Positions 35,376 through 43,248 of a stretch of 64,000 bases of DNA are shown here, in pieces. The notes under the pieces were generated by a model. That model searched no databases. It saw nothing but the letters and a program-made list of their open reading frames with translations, and was not told the origin of the DNA. This DNA comes from Bermanella sp040371755 (GTDB lineage: Bacteria > Pseudomonadota > Gammaproteobacteria > Pseudomonadales > Oceanobacteraceae). The DNA is taken from contig NZ_BAABWE010000004.1 in assembly GCF_040371755.1 (NCBI RefSeq), positions 1 through 64,000 of the forward strand. The letters are read 5' to 3'. The translations under genes were made by a program, and so were the position numbers. Positions within the stretch are counted from its first letter, which is position 1. Each line of letters begins with the position of its first letter.

Positions 35376-35804
35376 ATGAAATCTATTGGAATATTACTTT
35401 GTTTGGTGTCAACACTCGCATTTGGGGATACTCTTAAAGCTCCAAAGGATGCAAGAGTTTTGGCTGACAAGATGGTTAAATCTTTTGTAAAAACCGAGTT
35501 CAAAGAAGGTCTAGATCTTGCGAAGCCTTATTGGCCATTAAATCAAGTTGAAGTTGATGGTTTGGCAAATCAAATATCTACACAGTGGCCTCTTGTAGAT
35601 CAGCGTTTTGGAAAAAGTACGGGATATGAATTTGTGCAAGAAGAGCGCATTGGAAATTCATTCATTCGTTATTACTATGTACATAAATTTCAAAATCACG
35701 CTATTTATTGGCAGCTCACATTTTACAAACCAGAAGATAGCTGGTTGGTAAATGGGGTCACCTTTAAAGACAACTTAGATATATTATTCCAGGTTGTAGA
35801 GTAA
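35376..35804 (+). CDS. Exported protein in integron cassette 1
   Basis: Unrecognised 142-residue protein with a signal peptide (MKSIGILLCLVSTLAFG). The mature region (DARVLADKMVKSFVKTEF, YYYVHKFQNHAIYWQLTFYKP, WLVNGVTFKDNLD) suggests a small NTF2/cystatin-like alpha+beta fold, as inference only. A GGAGA site is 6 bases before the ATG. It is the only gene of a 570-bp cassette (35342-35911) and its stop lies two bases before the attC. Confidence 0.7.
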   Translation: MKSIGILLCLVSTLAFGDTLKAPKDARVLADKMVKSFVKTEFKEGLDLAKPYWPLNQVEVDGLANQISTQWPLVDQRFGKSTGYEFVQEERIGNSFIRYYYVHKFQNHAIYWQLTFYKPEDSWLVNGVTFKDNLDILFQVVE

Positions 35805-35805
35805 G

Positions 35806-35918
35806 CAGCTAACAAAGTGCTCAAGCCGACCAATTACACTCCGTTTGGTTTTGTGCGAGGAAAATATTCGCACAAAACACAAACTCCGTTCCATGCCGGC
35901 TTAGCACGGCGTTGAGAC
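35806..35918 (+). other. attC recombination site 1
   Basis: The left end CAGCTAACAAAG...CAAGCCGAC and right end GCCGGCTTAGCACGGCG|TTGAG follow the attC plan R''-L''...L'-R'. In between is a perfect stem GTTTTGTGCGA/TCGCACAAAAC. R'' (CAGCTAAC, 35806-35813) is the exact reverse complement of GTTAGCTG at the cassette's own 5' border (35341-35348), which proves that both belong to one excisable unit. Confidence 0.88.
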
Positions 35919-37060
35919 TGTAGAAAAACCCCATTTCCTTTATGAATTTTGATAAAATGCACCTTCGCATACGGAGGTGTGGAAATGCCTAAATTTATTC
36001 CCTACAACTACGACCAAACTTCTATGGTCGTGATTAATTTTAAAGATCAGCTTCAACCCGGTACGTTTGAGTATGCGGTTCATTATTTAATTAATGAAAA
36101 ACTCGATCTTTCTATCTTCTACCCAAATTACGATAATAATGAAGGGGGTCGTCCCGCTTATGATCCGGCCATTCTATTAAAAATTATTTTATTTGCGTAC
36201 TCCAAAGGCATAACATCGAGCCGTGAAATTCAATGGTGCTGTGAAACCAATATCATATTCAAAGCATTATCTTGCGATACAGTACCGCATTTCACCACCA
36301 TTGCTGCTTTTGTCAGTGGTAATACTTCAGAAATCGAACATCTATTTGAACAAGTATTATTGATTTGTCACGAACAGGGTTTGCTGGGGAATGAATTGTT
36401 TGCCATAGACGGCTGTAAAATGTCATCTAATGCTGCAAAAGAATGGTCAGGCACATTCAAAGAATTAGAAGAGAAGCGAGCCAAGATAAAGCGACTGATT
36501 AATCATCATGTAAGTGAACATAAAAAAATAGATAAGCATGAATCCCTAGGAGAAGAGCGGACTAAACGAGCTGAGCAAGCAATTGAAACCCTTTCAAAAG
36601 CACACGATAAAATAGATCAATTTCTAAAGACGTCTAACCCAAGGATGGGGCAAGGCAAGCGAATCAAGGAAGTTAAAAGCAATATCACTGATAATCAATC
36701 TGCCAAGATGACCACCAGTAAAGGCACAATCCAAGGTTACAATGGCGTAGCGACGGTTGATAAGAAGCACCAGATTATTATTGATGCCCAAGCCTTCGGA
36801 GAAGGGCAAGAACATCATACATTAAGACCGATTATTGAAAAGATTCAAGATAAATATCAACGTCTTAATATCAGTGAAAATATCTATAAAGACAAAACCA
36901 TCGTTACAGCAGACACTGGCTTTGCGAACGAAGCGAATATGAAATACCTGTATGAATCGGGTGTTAATGCTTACGTGCCGGATAATCAGTTTAGAAGTCG
37001 TGACCCTAAATTTTCCGAACAGAAAAAGAAATACGGTAAGCGCCATCAAAATGACAAATT
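35912..37060 (+). mobile_element. Truncated IS1182-family element
   Basis: Begins at or near the attC1 crossover point (GAGACTGTAGAAAAACCCC looks like an IS end) and carries the 5' three quarters of a transposase. No matching right end is found downstream. It is cut at 37060 by the RAYT element. The left border is approximate. Confidence 0.7.
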
Positions 37061-37079
37061 ATTCAGACACCCATTATAG
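35985..37079 (+). pseudogene. IS1182-family transposase, 3'-truncated
   Basis: The N-terminal domain MPKFIPYNYDQTSMVVINF and GGRPAYDPAILLKIILFAY is followed by the DDE-type core with ELFAIDGCKMSSNAAKEW and IVTADTGFANEANMKYL. The frame breaks off after KYGKRHQNDK, where homologues go on for about 100 residues with a Cys-rich C-terminal domain, and it ends in RAYT-element sequence at 37079. ATG 35985 has GGAGG upstream. Expected to be inactive. Confidence 0.88.
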
Positions 37080-38412
37080 CGACATTAAATATTTACGGAT
37101 CGCGTAAATATCTAAATTGTTATTTGAAGTGAGATTGGATGGCTAAAAAACGCGAACAGGTTGAATTTCAAGACTTATAGTAGAAATCACCGTTAATGAC
37201 AGGCAGGGGGTTGCCGTTTGAGTTGGCATTTGCAGTGAAAACTCAGGTGGTTACCTAGGTTAAAAGCATTTCGCAGTTTTTGAAGGCGGGTCTTCGTTTT
37301 CGATTAAGCAACTTGGTCGCTTTATTAAGGATATTAGGTTCGCCCACCAAATCCTTAAAGTTCTGTTCAAACTCTTGTGTCATGGTGAGCCAGTTTTCAG
37401 GTTCAATGCCTAAACGGTTGAGAATATCAGGTAGGTTCTTCTCAATATGGCCCCGTTTATCTTCACGAATGGCTCGGCCTGTTATATCAATTAAGGCTAA
37501 ATAATCGGTTAACCGAAAGGGTAGTCCGTCAGGCATGTTGTTTCTGGGGTTACCCGCAAACGGCATGAGTTTAGATACTTGTTGTTTAGGGTGGTTAGGT
37601 TGATGGGCGAGTTTCGCATTTTCAGCTCGAGCTTTTACCGATGTATGTTCTGATGTTTCAGGTGTTTTTGCCATTTTTGCTCGTACGGGATTTAAATCGA
37701 CATAAGCCATACAAGCGGCGAGGGCTTTTTCATCAAGCAGGGCTTGAGATTTAAAACGACCTTCCCAGAAACGGCCAGTGCATCGATCTTCATAGTTGGC
37801 TTGCCGTGCTATTTTTTCATTAAGACGACCAATAAACCAACCAATGTCCATTAATCGGGCTCGCCATTTTTCTATAAACTCTTGAAGTTTTTCGAATTCC
37901 GCTTTTGAAAAATTAGGGTCACTTAAATAACGTTGGCTGAGGGCGTTGCCTTTGTACAGCTTATGCCAGCGATCAATAACCTCATCAATATCCCAGCTCT
38001 CAGCTTGTTTTTGATTGACGTGTAACACCACATGGTAGTGGTTGGACATGATGGCATAGGCGGCAATATCAATGGCAAAGACTTGTGCTTGGTTTAATAA
38101 CTCATTTTCAAGCCAAGCTCGCCTGTGTTCGTAGCTCACTTCATCATGGCTGTCATAACCACATAAAAATGCCCGACGCACACAGCGTGACACACAGTGA
38201 TAATAAGACGTAGCCTCAAGGCTCACCTGTTCCTTCCTTGGTTTTGGCATATTCACTCCTCCGATATTTTAAATATGATGGAGCCGTTGATGATTGTGAA
38301 TACGAAGTTTGTACGAATGATCAAATATCGGCCTATACGAACTAGGTATAATTTCTTATCATGGGTGTCTGAATTTCTTATGAATTTCTTATCATGGGTG
38401 TCTGAATAATTT
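37056..38412 (-). mobile_element. RAYT-type element with 19-bp terminal inverted repeats
   Basis: A 1.36-kb unit bounded by AAATTATTCAGACACCCAT (37056-37074) and its perfect reverse complement (38394-38412). The right end has a second copy of its 25-bp terminal sequence (38350-38374 and 38383-38407). A REP-like hairpin ATATTTACG/CGTAAATAT lies at 37089-37111. The outer AAATT may be target sequence. The element interrupts the IS1182 transposase frame. Confidence 0.8.
37255..38250 (-). CDS. REP-associated tyrosine (Y1/HUH) transposase
   Basis: A 331-residue single-strand transposase of the IS200-like RAYT group. The HUH motif is MSNHYHVVLHV; upstream is SYYHCVSRCVRRAFLCG, and the catalytic Tyr is probably in MAYVDLNPVRA. 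The ATG at 38250 has GGAGG 7 bases upstream. The C-terminal ~110 residues are an extension without known function. It is intact and possibly active. Confidence 0.9.
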   Translation of the reverse strand: MPKPRKEQVSLEATSYYHCVSRCVRRAFLCGYDSHDEVSYEHRRAWLENELLNQAQVFAIDIAAYAIMSNHYHVVLHVNQKQAESWDIDEVIDRWHKLYKGNALSQRYLSDPNFSKAEFEKLQEFIEKWRARLMDIGWFIGRLNEKIARQANYEDRCTGRFWEGRFKSQALLDEKALAACMAYVDLNPVRAKMAKTPETSEHTSVKARAENAKLAHQPNHPKQQVSKLMPFAGNPRNNMPDGLPFRLTDYLALIDITGRAIREDKRGHIEKNLPDILNRLGIEPENWLTMTQEFEQNFKDLVGEPNILNKATKLLNRKRRPAFKNCEMLLT

Positions 38413-38439
38413 CCACTTTAACCCAAAAGTCACCCCAAA

Positions 38440-38468
38440 ATTTCCGCAGGTTAACGCGGCGTTATAAC
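38440..38468 (+). other. Right half of a disrupted attC
   Basis: CCGCAGGTTAACGCGGCG|TTATAAC has the L'-R' end of an attC, with crossover after G38461. No matching left half is found within the preceding 30 bases, which follow the RAYT element directly. It is the remnant of the cassette that received the insertions. Confidence 0.7.
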
Positions 38469-38482
38469 TTTAGGAGAACTCT

Positions 38483-39460
38483 GTGAGTTTAGGTGCACCT
38501 TCATCAGGTATTAGATGGAAAGACTATCAGATAGATACGCCTACGTTTCAATTAAGCCCTGTTGAAAAACCAGATATGTCTCCTTTTCTCTTTCATATGA
38601 CAGGGAAGAAACAAATCTTATCAATTTTAGATCCAGATTCTAATAACATTCCAGATAATCATGGTTTTCTGAGATCTTGTGTTCCTGAGGCGACAAGTCA
38701 GGAGAGTCATTACAATGCTGAAGTCGTTTGCTTTTCAGAATCGCCAACATTTGCATTAGACTTCTTTCGCCATAGAAGTTTCAAAAGGTGGCGAGATGAT
38801 CAATCTTATGGAATTGGCTTTGATAAAAGTGCTCTTTCAACTTTGGGAGCTCGCCCATGTATTTATGCTGAAGAGCAATTAAAGAATGACATAATTGTAT
38901 TGAAAGAAAGATTAGATACTGTAGAAATTGATGACCCTGTAATTAAAGAACGATTGCCGTCCTTGATATCTGCGGCTTACCCTTTGATTATGCCGTTATT
39001 AGAAAATACCCATACACAAGGTTTTATGTGGGAGCGTGAATGGAGGTATGTAAATAATGCTAATGGTGGTTTGCAGTTTCCTTTAGATTCAATTCGGGTT
39101 ATTTGCTGTCCTGAAAATGAAGAAAAGGAGATAAAACAAAAGTTAGGTGATTATGCTGCACAAATTGAATTTGTCAGATCTTGGCGCGAATACAACGAAG
39201 TTACTAATTATCTTAAAAGCCGCAAAAAAGAGATGCATATTCCGCAAAAAAACTTTTATAGTGATGATAAAGAGTATCTAGATTCGCTAGAAGAACAATT
39301 GGAAAATCATAGTAAGGTATTTCATAAAATTGATGCGTTTAAAAGCTTTATTGAATCAATAGAAAGTAAAGGGGACTCAACGAATGAGGCTCTTAGTGAG
39401 TTGCAAAATACAATGGATATGATGCTATCCCAAATACGGAACCTTAAAGAAAAGTTATAA
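38483..39460 (+). CDS. AbiGi-like protein in integron cassette 2
   Basis: A 325-residue protein. The N-terminal ~200 residues resemble the AbiGi/DUF2971-like fold of abortive-infection proteins: SPFLFHMTGKKQILSIL, EVVCFSESPTFALDFF, YGIGFDKSALSTLGARPCIY and WEREWRYVNNA. A C-terminal coiled coil (about residues 265-325) follows. GTG start 38483 has TAGGAG 6 bases upstream. Its stop TAA overlaps the attC. AbiGi is one partner of a phage-defence pair in lactococci; no partner gene is visible here. Role in defence is inferred. Confidence 0.6.
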   Translation: MSLGAPSSGIRWKDYQIDTPTFQLSPVEKPDMSPFLFHMTGKKQILSILDPDSNNIPDNHGFLRSCVPEATSQESHYNAEVVCFSESPTFALDFFRHRSFKRWRDDQSYGIGFDKSALSTLGARPCIYAEEQLKNDIIVLKERLDTVEIDDPVIKERLPSLISAAYPLIMPLLENTHTQGFMWEREWRYVNNANGGLQFPLDSIRVICCPENEEKEIKQKLGDYAAQIEFVRSWREYNEVTNYLKSRKKEMHIPQKNFYSDDKEYLDSLEEQLENHSKVFHKIDAFKSFIESIESKGDSTNEALSELQNTMDMMLSQIRNLKEKL

Positions 39461-39554
39461 CAAGTTGCTTAAACGGACAAAAACAGCTGGCTTTTGCTCG
39501 TTCCTCGCTAATTATAGCCAGCTATTTTATTACCGCTTAGCAAAGCGTTAAATA
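39454..39554 (+). other. attC recombination site 2
   Basis: GTTATAACAAG...TTAAACGGAC at the left and TACCGCTTAGCAAAGCG|TTAAAT at the right. AAAGTTATAAC (39451-39461) is the exact reverse complement of the cassette's 5' border (38461-38471), 11 of 11. The internal stem AGCTGGCT/AGCCAGCT is perfect. Confidence 0.92.
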
Positions 39555-39555
39555 T

Positions 39556-39843
39556 ATGGAATATATAGAGAATCATAAATTCATAAGCTTGCTTGTTGTC
39601 GCGTTTATCGTTTTTTGGTTAGTCCAATCTGCGATGATCACTAATCATGTTCTAAATTGGACTATTGAATCGAGCATTATTAAAGTAACTAAATTACTTC
39701 TAGTCTGGTGCCTTCCCCCTATACCAATGTTGTACTGGAGTTATAAGTATAATATTTGGATTTTTGGTAGCGGAGGTGGAAGTGGTGGGCCAGACAGTGA
39801 TAATTATACTGGCTTTTCAGGGCATGATGGTGGCGGCGATTAG
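39556..39843 (+). CDS. Membrane protein in integron cassette 3
   Basis: 95 residues with two hydrophobic segments (about 10-30 and 45-65) and a Gly-rich tail (GSGGGSGGPDSDNYTGFSG). Unrecognised. There is no ribosome site because the ATG starts only 9 bases after the cassette border, as is common for cassette genes. Confidence 0.5.
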   Translation: MEYIENHKFISLLVVAFIVFWLVQSAMITNHVLNWTIESSIIKVTKLLLVWCLPPIPMLYWSYKYNIWIFGSGGGSGGPDSDNYTGFSGHDGGGD

Positions 39844-39853
39844 GGCTGCTAAA

Positions 39854-39931
39854 ATATGTAACAAAATAATTAAGTTCGTTACTTTCAGTCCCCGACTGAC
39901 TTCGTTCGCGGCTTATTGTAAGCGTTATATT
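39854..39931 (+). other. attC recombination site 3
   Basis: ATATGTAACAAAATAATTAAG at the left pairs with CTTATTGTAAGCG|TTATAT at the right, with an inner stem TCAGTC/GACTGA. R'' ATATGTAAC matches the reverse complement of the cassette 5' border (39547-39555) at 8 of 9 bases. The 130 bases after it contain no further cassette. Confidence 0.8.
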
Positions 39932-40063
39932 TTAAAAGTTTCGGAGTCACCAATTCCGTATGTTGCTTAGTAGGGGGCTAAAGGGCGATACCTTGTCTAG
40001 AGCAGGAACTCGAAATTTGGGCTGGTTGTGCCTGCGGTGCGTAGCATGGGTTAGCACCGAAGC

Positions 40064-40298
40064 GTAACCCATGGGTTTTCGTAAGCTGATGGGTTACGAT
40101 TTCGCTGCGCTCAATCTAACGCCATCCTACTTCCGATGTTTGGTATTTATGTAATGTAATAAAAAACCGCTGGTGTTGCCACAAGCGGTTCTCATCATGC
40201 AAAGACATCTCACATCTCACGCAGTCAGTTTTTCGTATTTTTCCATCAGTTCTTCTTGTGTCTCTTCGTTGTCTGGGTCCAGCGGGATACAGTCAACA
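40064..40298. repeat. Right long direct repeat (overlaps fdx 3' end)
   Basis: The intact counterpart of 34567-34771, lying 5497 bp to the right. It covers the REP-like dyad (CGTAACCCAT/ATGGGTTACG, 40063-40098), the fdx terminator and the last ~27 codons of fdx. Confidence 0.92.
40160..40190 (-). terminator. Terminator of fdx
   Basis: On the minus strand AACCGCT...AGCGGTT is followed by TTTT(TT)ATTAC. Present identically in the left repeat. Confidence 0.75.
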
Positions 40299-40462
40299 GG
40301 GCATACTAGCTGACACTGAGGTTCGTCATAGTGGCCCACACACTCGGTGCATTTACTTGGGTCGATCTCGTAGATTTCTTCCCCTTCGCTGATGGCTTCA
40401 TTTGGGCACTCTGGCTCACAAACGTCACAGTTGATGCAATCATCAGTAATGATTAATGCCAT
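40217..40462 (-). CDS. fdx: YfhL-type 2[4Fe-4S] ferredoxin
   Basis: An 81-residue ferredoxin with CINCDVCEPECP and CTECVGHYDEPQCQLVCP motifs, the second with the insertion typical of the YfhL/Fdx1 group, and the tail DCIPLDPDNEETQEEL. The gene is next to coaD as in Pseudomonas. Its 3' end is duplicated at the far side of the island. Confidence 0.95.
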   Translation of the reverse strand: MALIITDDCINCDVCEPECPNEAISEGEEIYEIDPSKCTECVGHYDEPQCQLVCPVDCIPLDPDNEETQEELMEKYEKLTA

Positions 40463-40505
40463 ACATTACTCCTTGGAATGTTAAAGGCGAATTCATCGCT
40501 TTATT

Positions 40506-40985
40506 TTAGCGGCTGAATTTCTTTAGTAGTTGTTTTTCCACTTCTGGATGTACAAATTTTTTCACATCACCACTTAAACGTGCGATTTCACGAATAAGGG
40601 TCGAGCTAATATACGAATGACGTTCATCAGGTGTTAAGAATACCGTTTCTACGTCTGGGGCCAATGAGCGGTTCATATTGGCTAATTGAAATTCGTATTC
40701 AAAGTCGGATACGGCGCGCAAGCCTCGTAACAGTACTTGTGCGTCTTGTTCTTTAACAAAGTGAGCCAATAGTGTGTTAAAGCCTTTCACTTCTACATTG
40801 GGTATGTGAGAGAGTACTTCGCGAGCCAAGTTGCAACGTTGCTCAAGATCAAACAATGGCTTTTTATTTGGGCTTTCAGCCACGGCGACCACCACATGGT
40901 CAAACATGCGGGCGGCACGTTCTACAAGATCGGTGTGTCCATTTGTAATGGGGTCAAACGTACCGGGATAGATCACTTTTATCAT
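40506..40985 (-). CDS. coaD: Phosphopantetheine adenylyltransferase
   Basis: Penultimate enzyme of coenzyme A synthesis. The TxGH motif is in YPGTFDPITNGHTDL, followed by LLRGLRAVSDFEYE and YISSTLIREIARLSGDV. Length 159 aa. Upstream of fdx in the same direction (43 bases). Confidence 0.97.
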   Translation of the reverse strand: MIKVIYPGTFDPITNGHTDLVERAARMFDHVVVAVAESPNKKPLFDLEQRCNLAREVLSHIPNVEVKGFNTLLAHFVKEQDAQVLLRGLRAVSDFEYEFQLANMNRSLAPDVETVFLTPDERHSYISSTLIREIARLSGDVKKFVHPEVEKQLLKKFSR

Positions 40986-41073
40986 GAAGTCTGCCTTGGG
41001 GCGGGGTTCTTAGGCGGCATGTTAATCAATTTAGCCATAGCACTCAACATAAGTGAGCACTATGGATGCTTTT

Positions 41074-42666
41074 TTAAGCTTGTTTAATGTTAGCAGCTAA
41101 GTTTGATGATTGCTTTAACGCCATGGCATATATGGATAATTGTGGGTTTGCGCCAATGCTGGTGGGGAACACTGAGCCATCAATCACATAGAGATTATCT
41201 GCATGATGGAAGCGCCCTTGGCTGTTAACCACGGCTTGCTGAGGGTCTTCACCCATGGCGCAGCCACCCATTAAGTGAGCCGTCAAAATCCGTTGACGGT
41301 GCAGCTCATATGGCAGTTGATCAATGGCGGTTTTGCAGTCTTTTAGGTTTGAGTAAAACTGACCGTCATGATGTATTGGATAGACGCTTTTTGCCCCTGC
41401 GGCGAATTGCAGCTCGGCCATAACATGGTAGGCCTTGCGAAAGCCTTTCCAAATGTAATCGGTAATGGGGTAGTCCAGTACGGGTTTGCCGCCGCCGTCT
41501 AGCTCGATGGTGCCCCCTTGGCTTTCCTCATGAAAACCATCTCTTAGTAGGGCGATGATGCTTTGTGAGTGCGGTAGGTCTTCCATGGTTTTGGTGAGTT
41601 GCATGCCATGAAATCCGATAATTTGTGCGCCCATGCTAGGTTGTAACGGCGGTACTTCTAACTTAAAGCCCATATCGCCGTCGGTATTCCATTGGAACTG
41701 ATCGGAATAGATGGACTGTGGCGCGCCGTGAAACGGGTTAACGGTGTCAGGCATGTTTGCCAGCGTGGCATTCACAGGGTGAATCATGGTGCGCTTACCT
41801 ATGCGCTGGTGTGGGTCGGGTGCGTCAGAGCGTAACAGCAAGCCGGGGTTATTTATGGCACCGCCCGCTAAGACAATATGAGGTGCTTTAAAGCGCAAGC
41901 GAACCCCTGTTGGTGTTTTGCCGTCTTTGCCTAAGGCTAAGCATTCTACGGATTCTGCTTTGTGTTCAGAGAAGACAATGCGCTCGGCGCTGCAACGATA
42001 ATAAAGGCTAGCGCCGTTTTTTAAGGTTTCAGGCACAGTAGTGACCAGCATGCTTTGTTTGGCGTTGGTTGGGCAGCCTGTACCGCAATACCCTAAGTCC
42101 CAGCAACCAGATACGTTACGAGGTATGACTGCCCAACTCCAATTTTTGGCTTCACAGCCTTTTTTTAAGATATCGTTGTTGGCGTTAGGAGGCATGGCCC
42201 ACTTTTCAACGTTGAGGCGTTTTTCCATTTGCTCGAAATACGGGGTCATTTCCTCGGGAGTAAAACCCTGTACGGCATGGTGCTTACCCCAATGCTCCAG
42301 TGTGGTGTTAGGCGTGCGAAAGCTGGATGTCCAGTTTACAACGGTTGTGCCACCTACTGCGCGGCCTTGAAAGATGGCTATGGCACCGTCTTTGGTGGCT
42401 CGTCCGGCCCCTTCTTGATATAAGTCGCCATAGGCTTGTAGTTCGTCCATGTTGAAATTGTCAGAGGTAAATAGGCCTCCTTCTTCAATCATGACGACGT
42501 TAAGGCCAGCTTGGCTTAATACTTCTGCACTGACACCACCGCCAGCCCCTGTGCCGATGATGATGACATCGGCTTCTATGGTTTGGTTTTGCTGTAATTG
42601 AGCGGCATCAGTAATGTCCCAGTTTTCGCTTTGGGCGCGCTGCTTAAAAATATCTGGAATGGCCAT
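41074..42666 (-). CDS. laoA: GMC-type long-chain alcohol dehydrogenase
   Basis: FAD enzyme of the glucose-methanol-choline family, 530 residues. The FAD motif is VIIIGTGAGGGVSAEVLSQAG, with AVGGTTVVNWT and the C-terminal active-site region HLMGGCAMGED and SVFPTSIGANPQLSIYAMA. It is the counterpart of LaoA (PA0364) of P. aeruginosa, which oxidises long-chain alcohols from alkane or SDS breakdown. The order laoA-laoB-laoC with laoR divergent and coaD beyond is the same. Confidence 0.85.
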   Translation of the reverse strand: MAIPDIFKQRAQSENWDITDAAQLQQNQTIEADVIIIGTGAGGGVSAEVLSQAGLNVVMIEEGGLFTSDNFNMDELQAYGDLYQEGAGRATKDGAIAIFQGRAVGGTTVVNWTSSFRTPNTTLEHWGKHHAVQGFTPEEMTPYFEQMEKRLNVEKWAMPPNANNDILKKGCEAKNWSWAVIPRNVSGCWDLGYCGTGCPTNAKQSMLVTTVPETLKNGASLYYRCSAERIVFSEHKAESVECLALGKDGKTPTGVRLRFKAPHIVLAGGAINNPGLLLRSDAPDPHQRIGKRTMIHPVNATLANMPDTVNPFHGAPQSIYSDQFQWNTDGDMGFKLEVPPLQPSMGAQIIGFHGMQLTKTMEDLPHSQSIIALLRDGFHEESQGGTIELDGGGKPVLDYPITDYIWKGFRKAYHVMAELQFAAGAKSVYPIHHDGQFYSNLKDCKTAIDQLPYELHRQRILTAHLMGGCAMGEDPQQAVVNSQGRFHHADNLYVIDGSVFPTSIGANPQLSIYAMALKQSSNLAANIKQA

Positions 42667-42667
42667 G

Positions 42668-43225
42668 TTAGTTCACCGAATTATTTTTAGTGATTAGCAC
42701 GTCTGGGTAGAGTGGCCCGGGGTAACCAGTTTTTAGCCAAGCTTCCGGTAGGCCATACCAAGAGGCGGCAATCAGCTTATTTAAGCCGTTGTATCCAAGA
42801 TTGAATAAGCTTACCGAGCTGTCACGCCAGCGTTGTAGAAAGTGTTCAATTTCAGCTTCACTGGCGTTTTCCCATTTACTCCAAACTCCGGTGGTTAAAC
42901 CGCGGCTTAAACCAAAATTCAACAAGGTGAATAACTCTTGAACCTGTTTAATGTTATGAGGGCCAAACTTGGCTAGGCCGCCATCTATGATTAACAATAC
43001 CTGCTGTATGGCATCCGCTTGTTCGTTGACTGTGGTTGGAAAGTGGCCTTTCAACATGACCGGCATAATGGCAGTTAGTAATGTGCGATCACTTTCTCGC
43101 AAAATGAGCCATTTGCTGTTTGCTGGAAGTGAGTCACTACAGCCACTTAAAGTAGCCGTGAGACTGGTGACGGTTAGGGCCGCTGAGCTGGCGGCACCTA
43201 ATTTTAGAAAATCACGTCTATTCAT
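42668..43225 (-). CDS. laoB: Tat-exported LaoB-like subunit
   Basis: 185 residues with a twin-arginine signal (MNRRDFLKLGAASSAALTV) and a cysteine in LSGC that could be a lipobox. The rest resembles gluconate 2-dehydrogenase subunit 3 (LTAIMPVMLKG, LGYNGLNKLIAASWYGLPEAW). It probably partners the GMC enzyme. The start codon of laoA follows one base after its stop. Confidence 0.75.
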   Translation of the reverse strand: MNRRDFLKLGAASSAALTVTSLTATLSGCSDSLPANSKWLILRESDRTLLTAIMPVMLKGHFPTTVNEQADAIQQVLLIIDGGLAKFGPHNIKQVQELFTLLNFGLSRGLTTGVWSKWENASEAEIEHFLQRWRDSSVSLFNLGYNGLNKLIAASWYGLPEAWLKTGYPGPLYPDVLITKNNSVN

Positions 43226-43248
43226 ATGAGCCGTCTTTTTATTATTAA

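Noticed and set aside
41030..41073. CCATAG...CTATGG hairpin after the lao operon as terminator
   Set aside because: The stem has an internal mismatch and no T-run on the minus strand.
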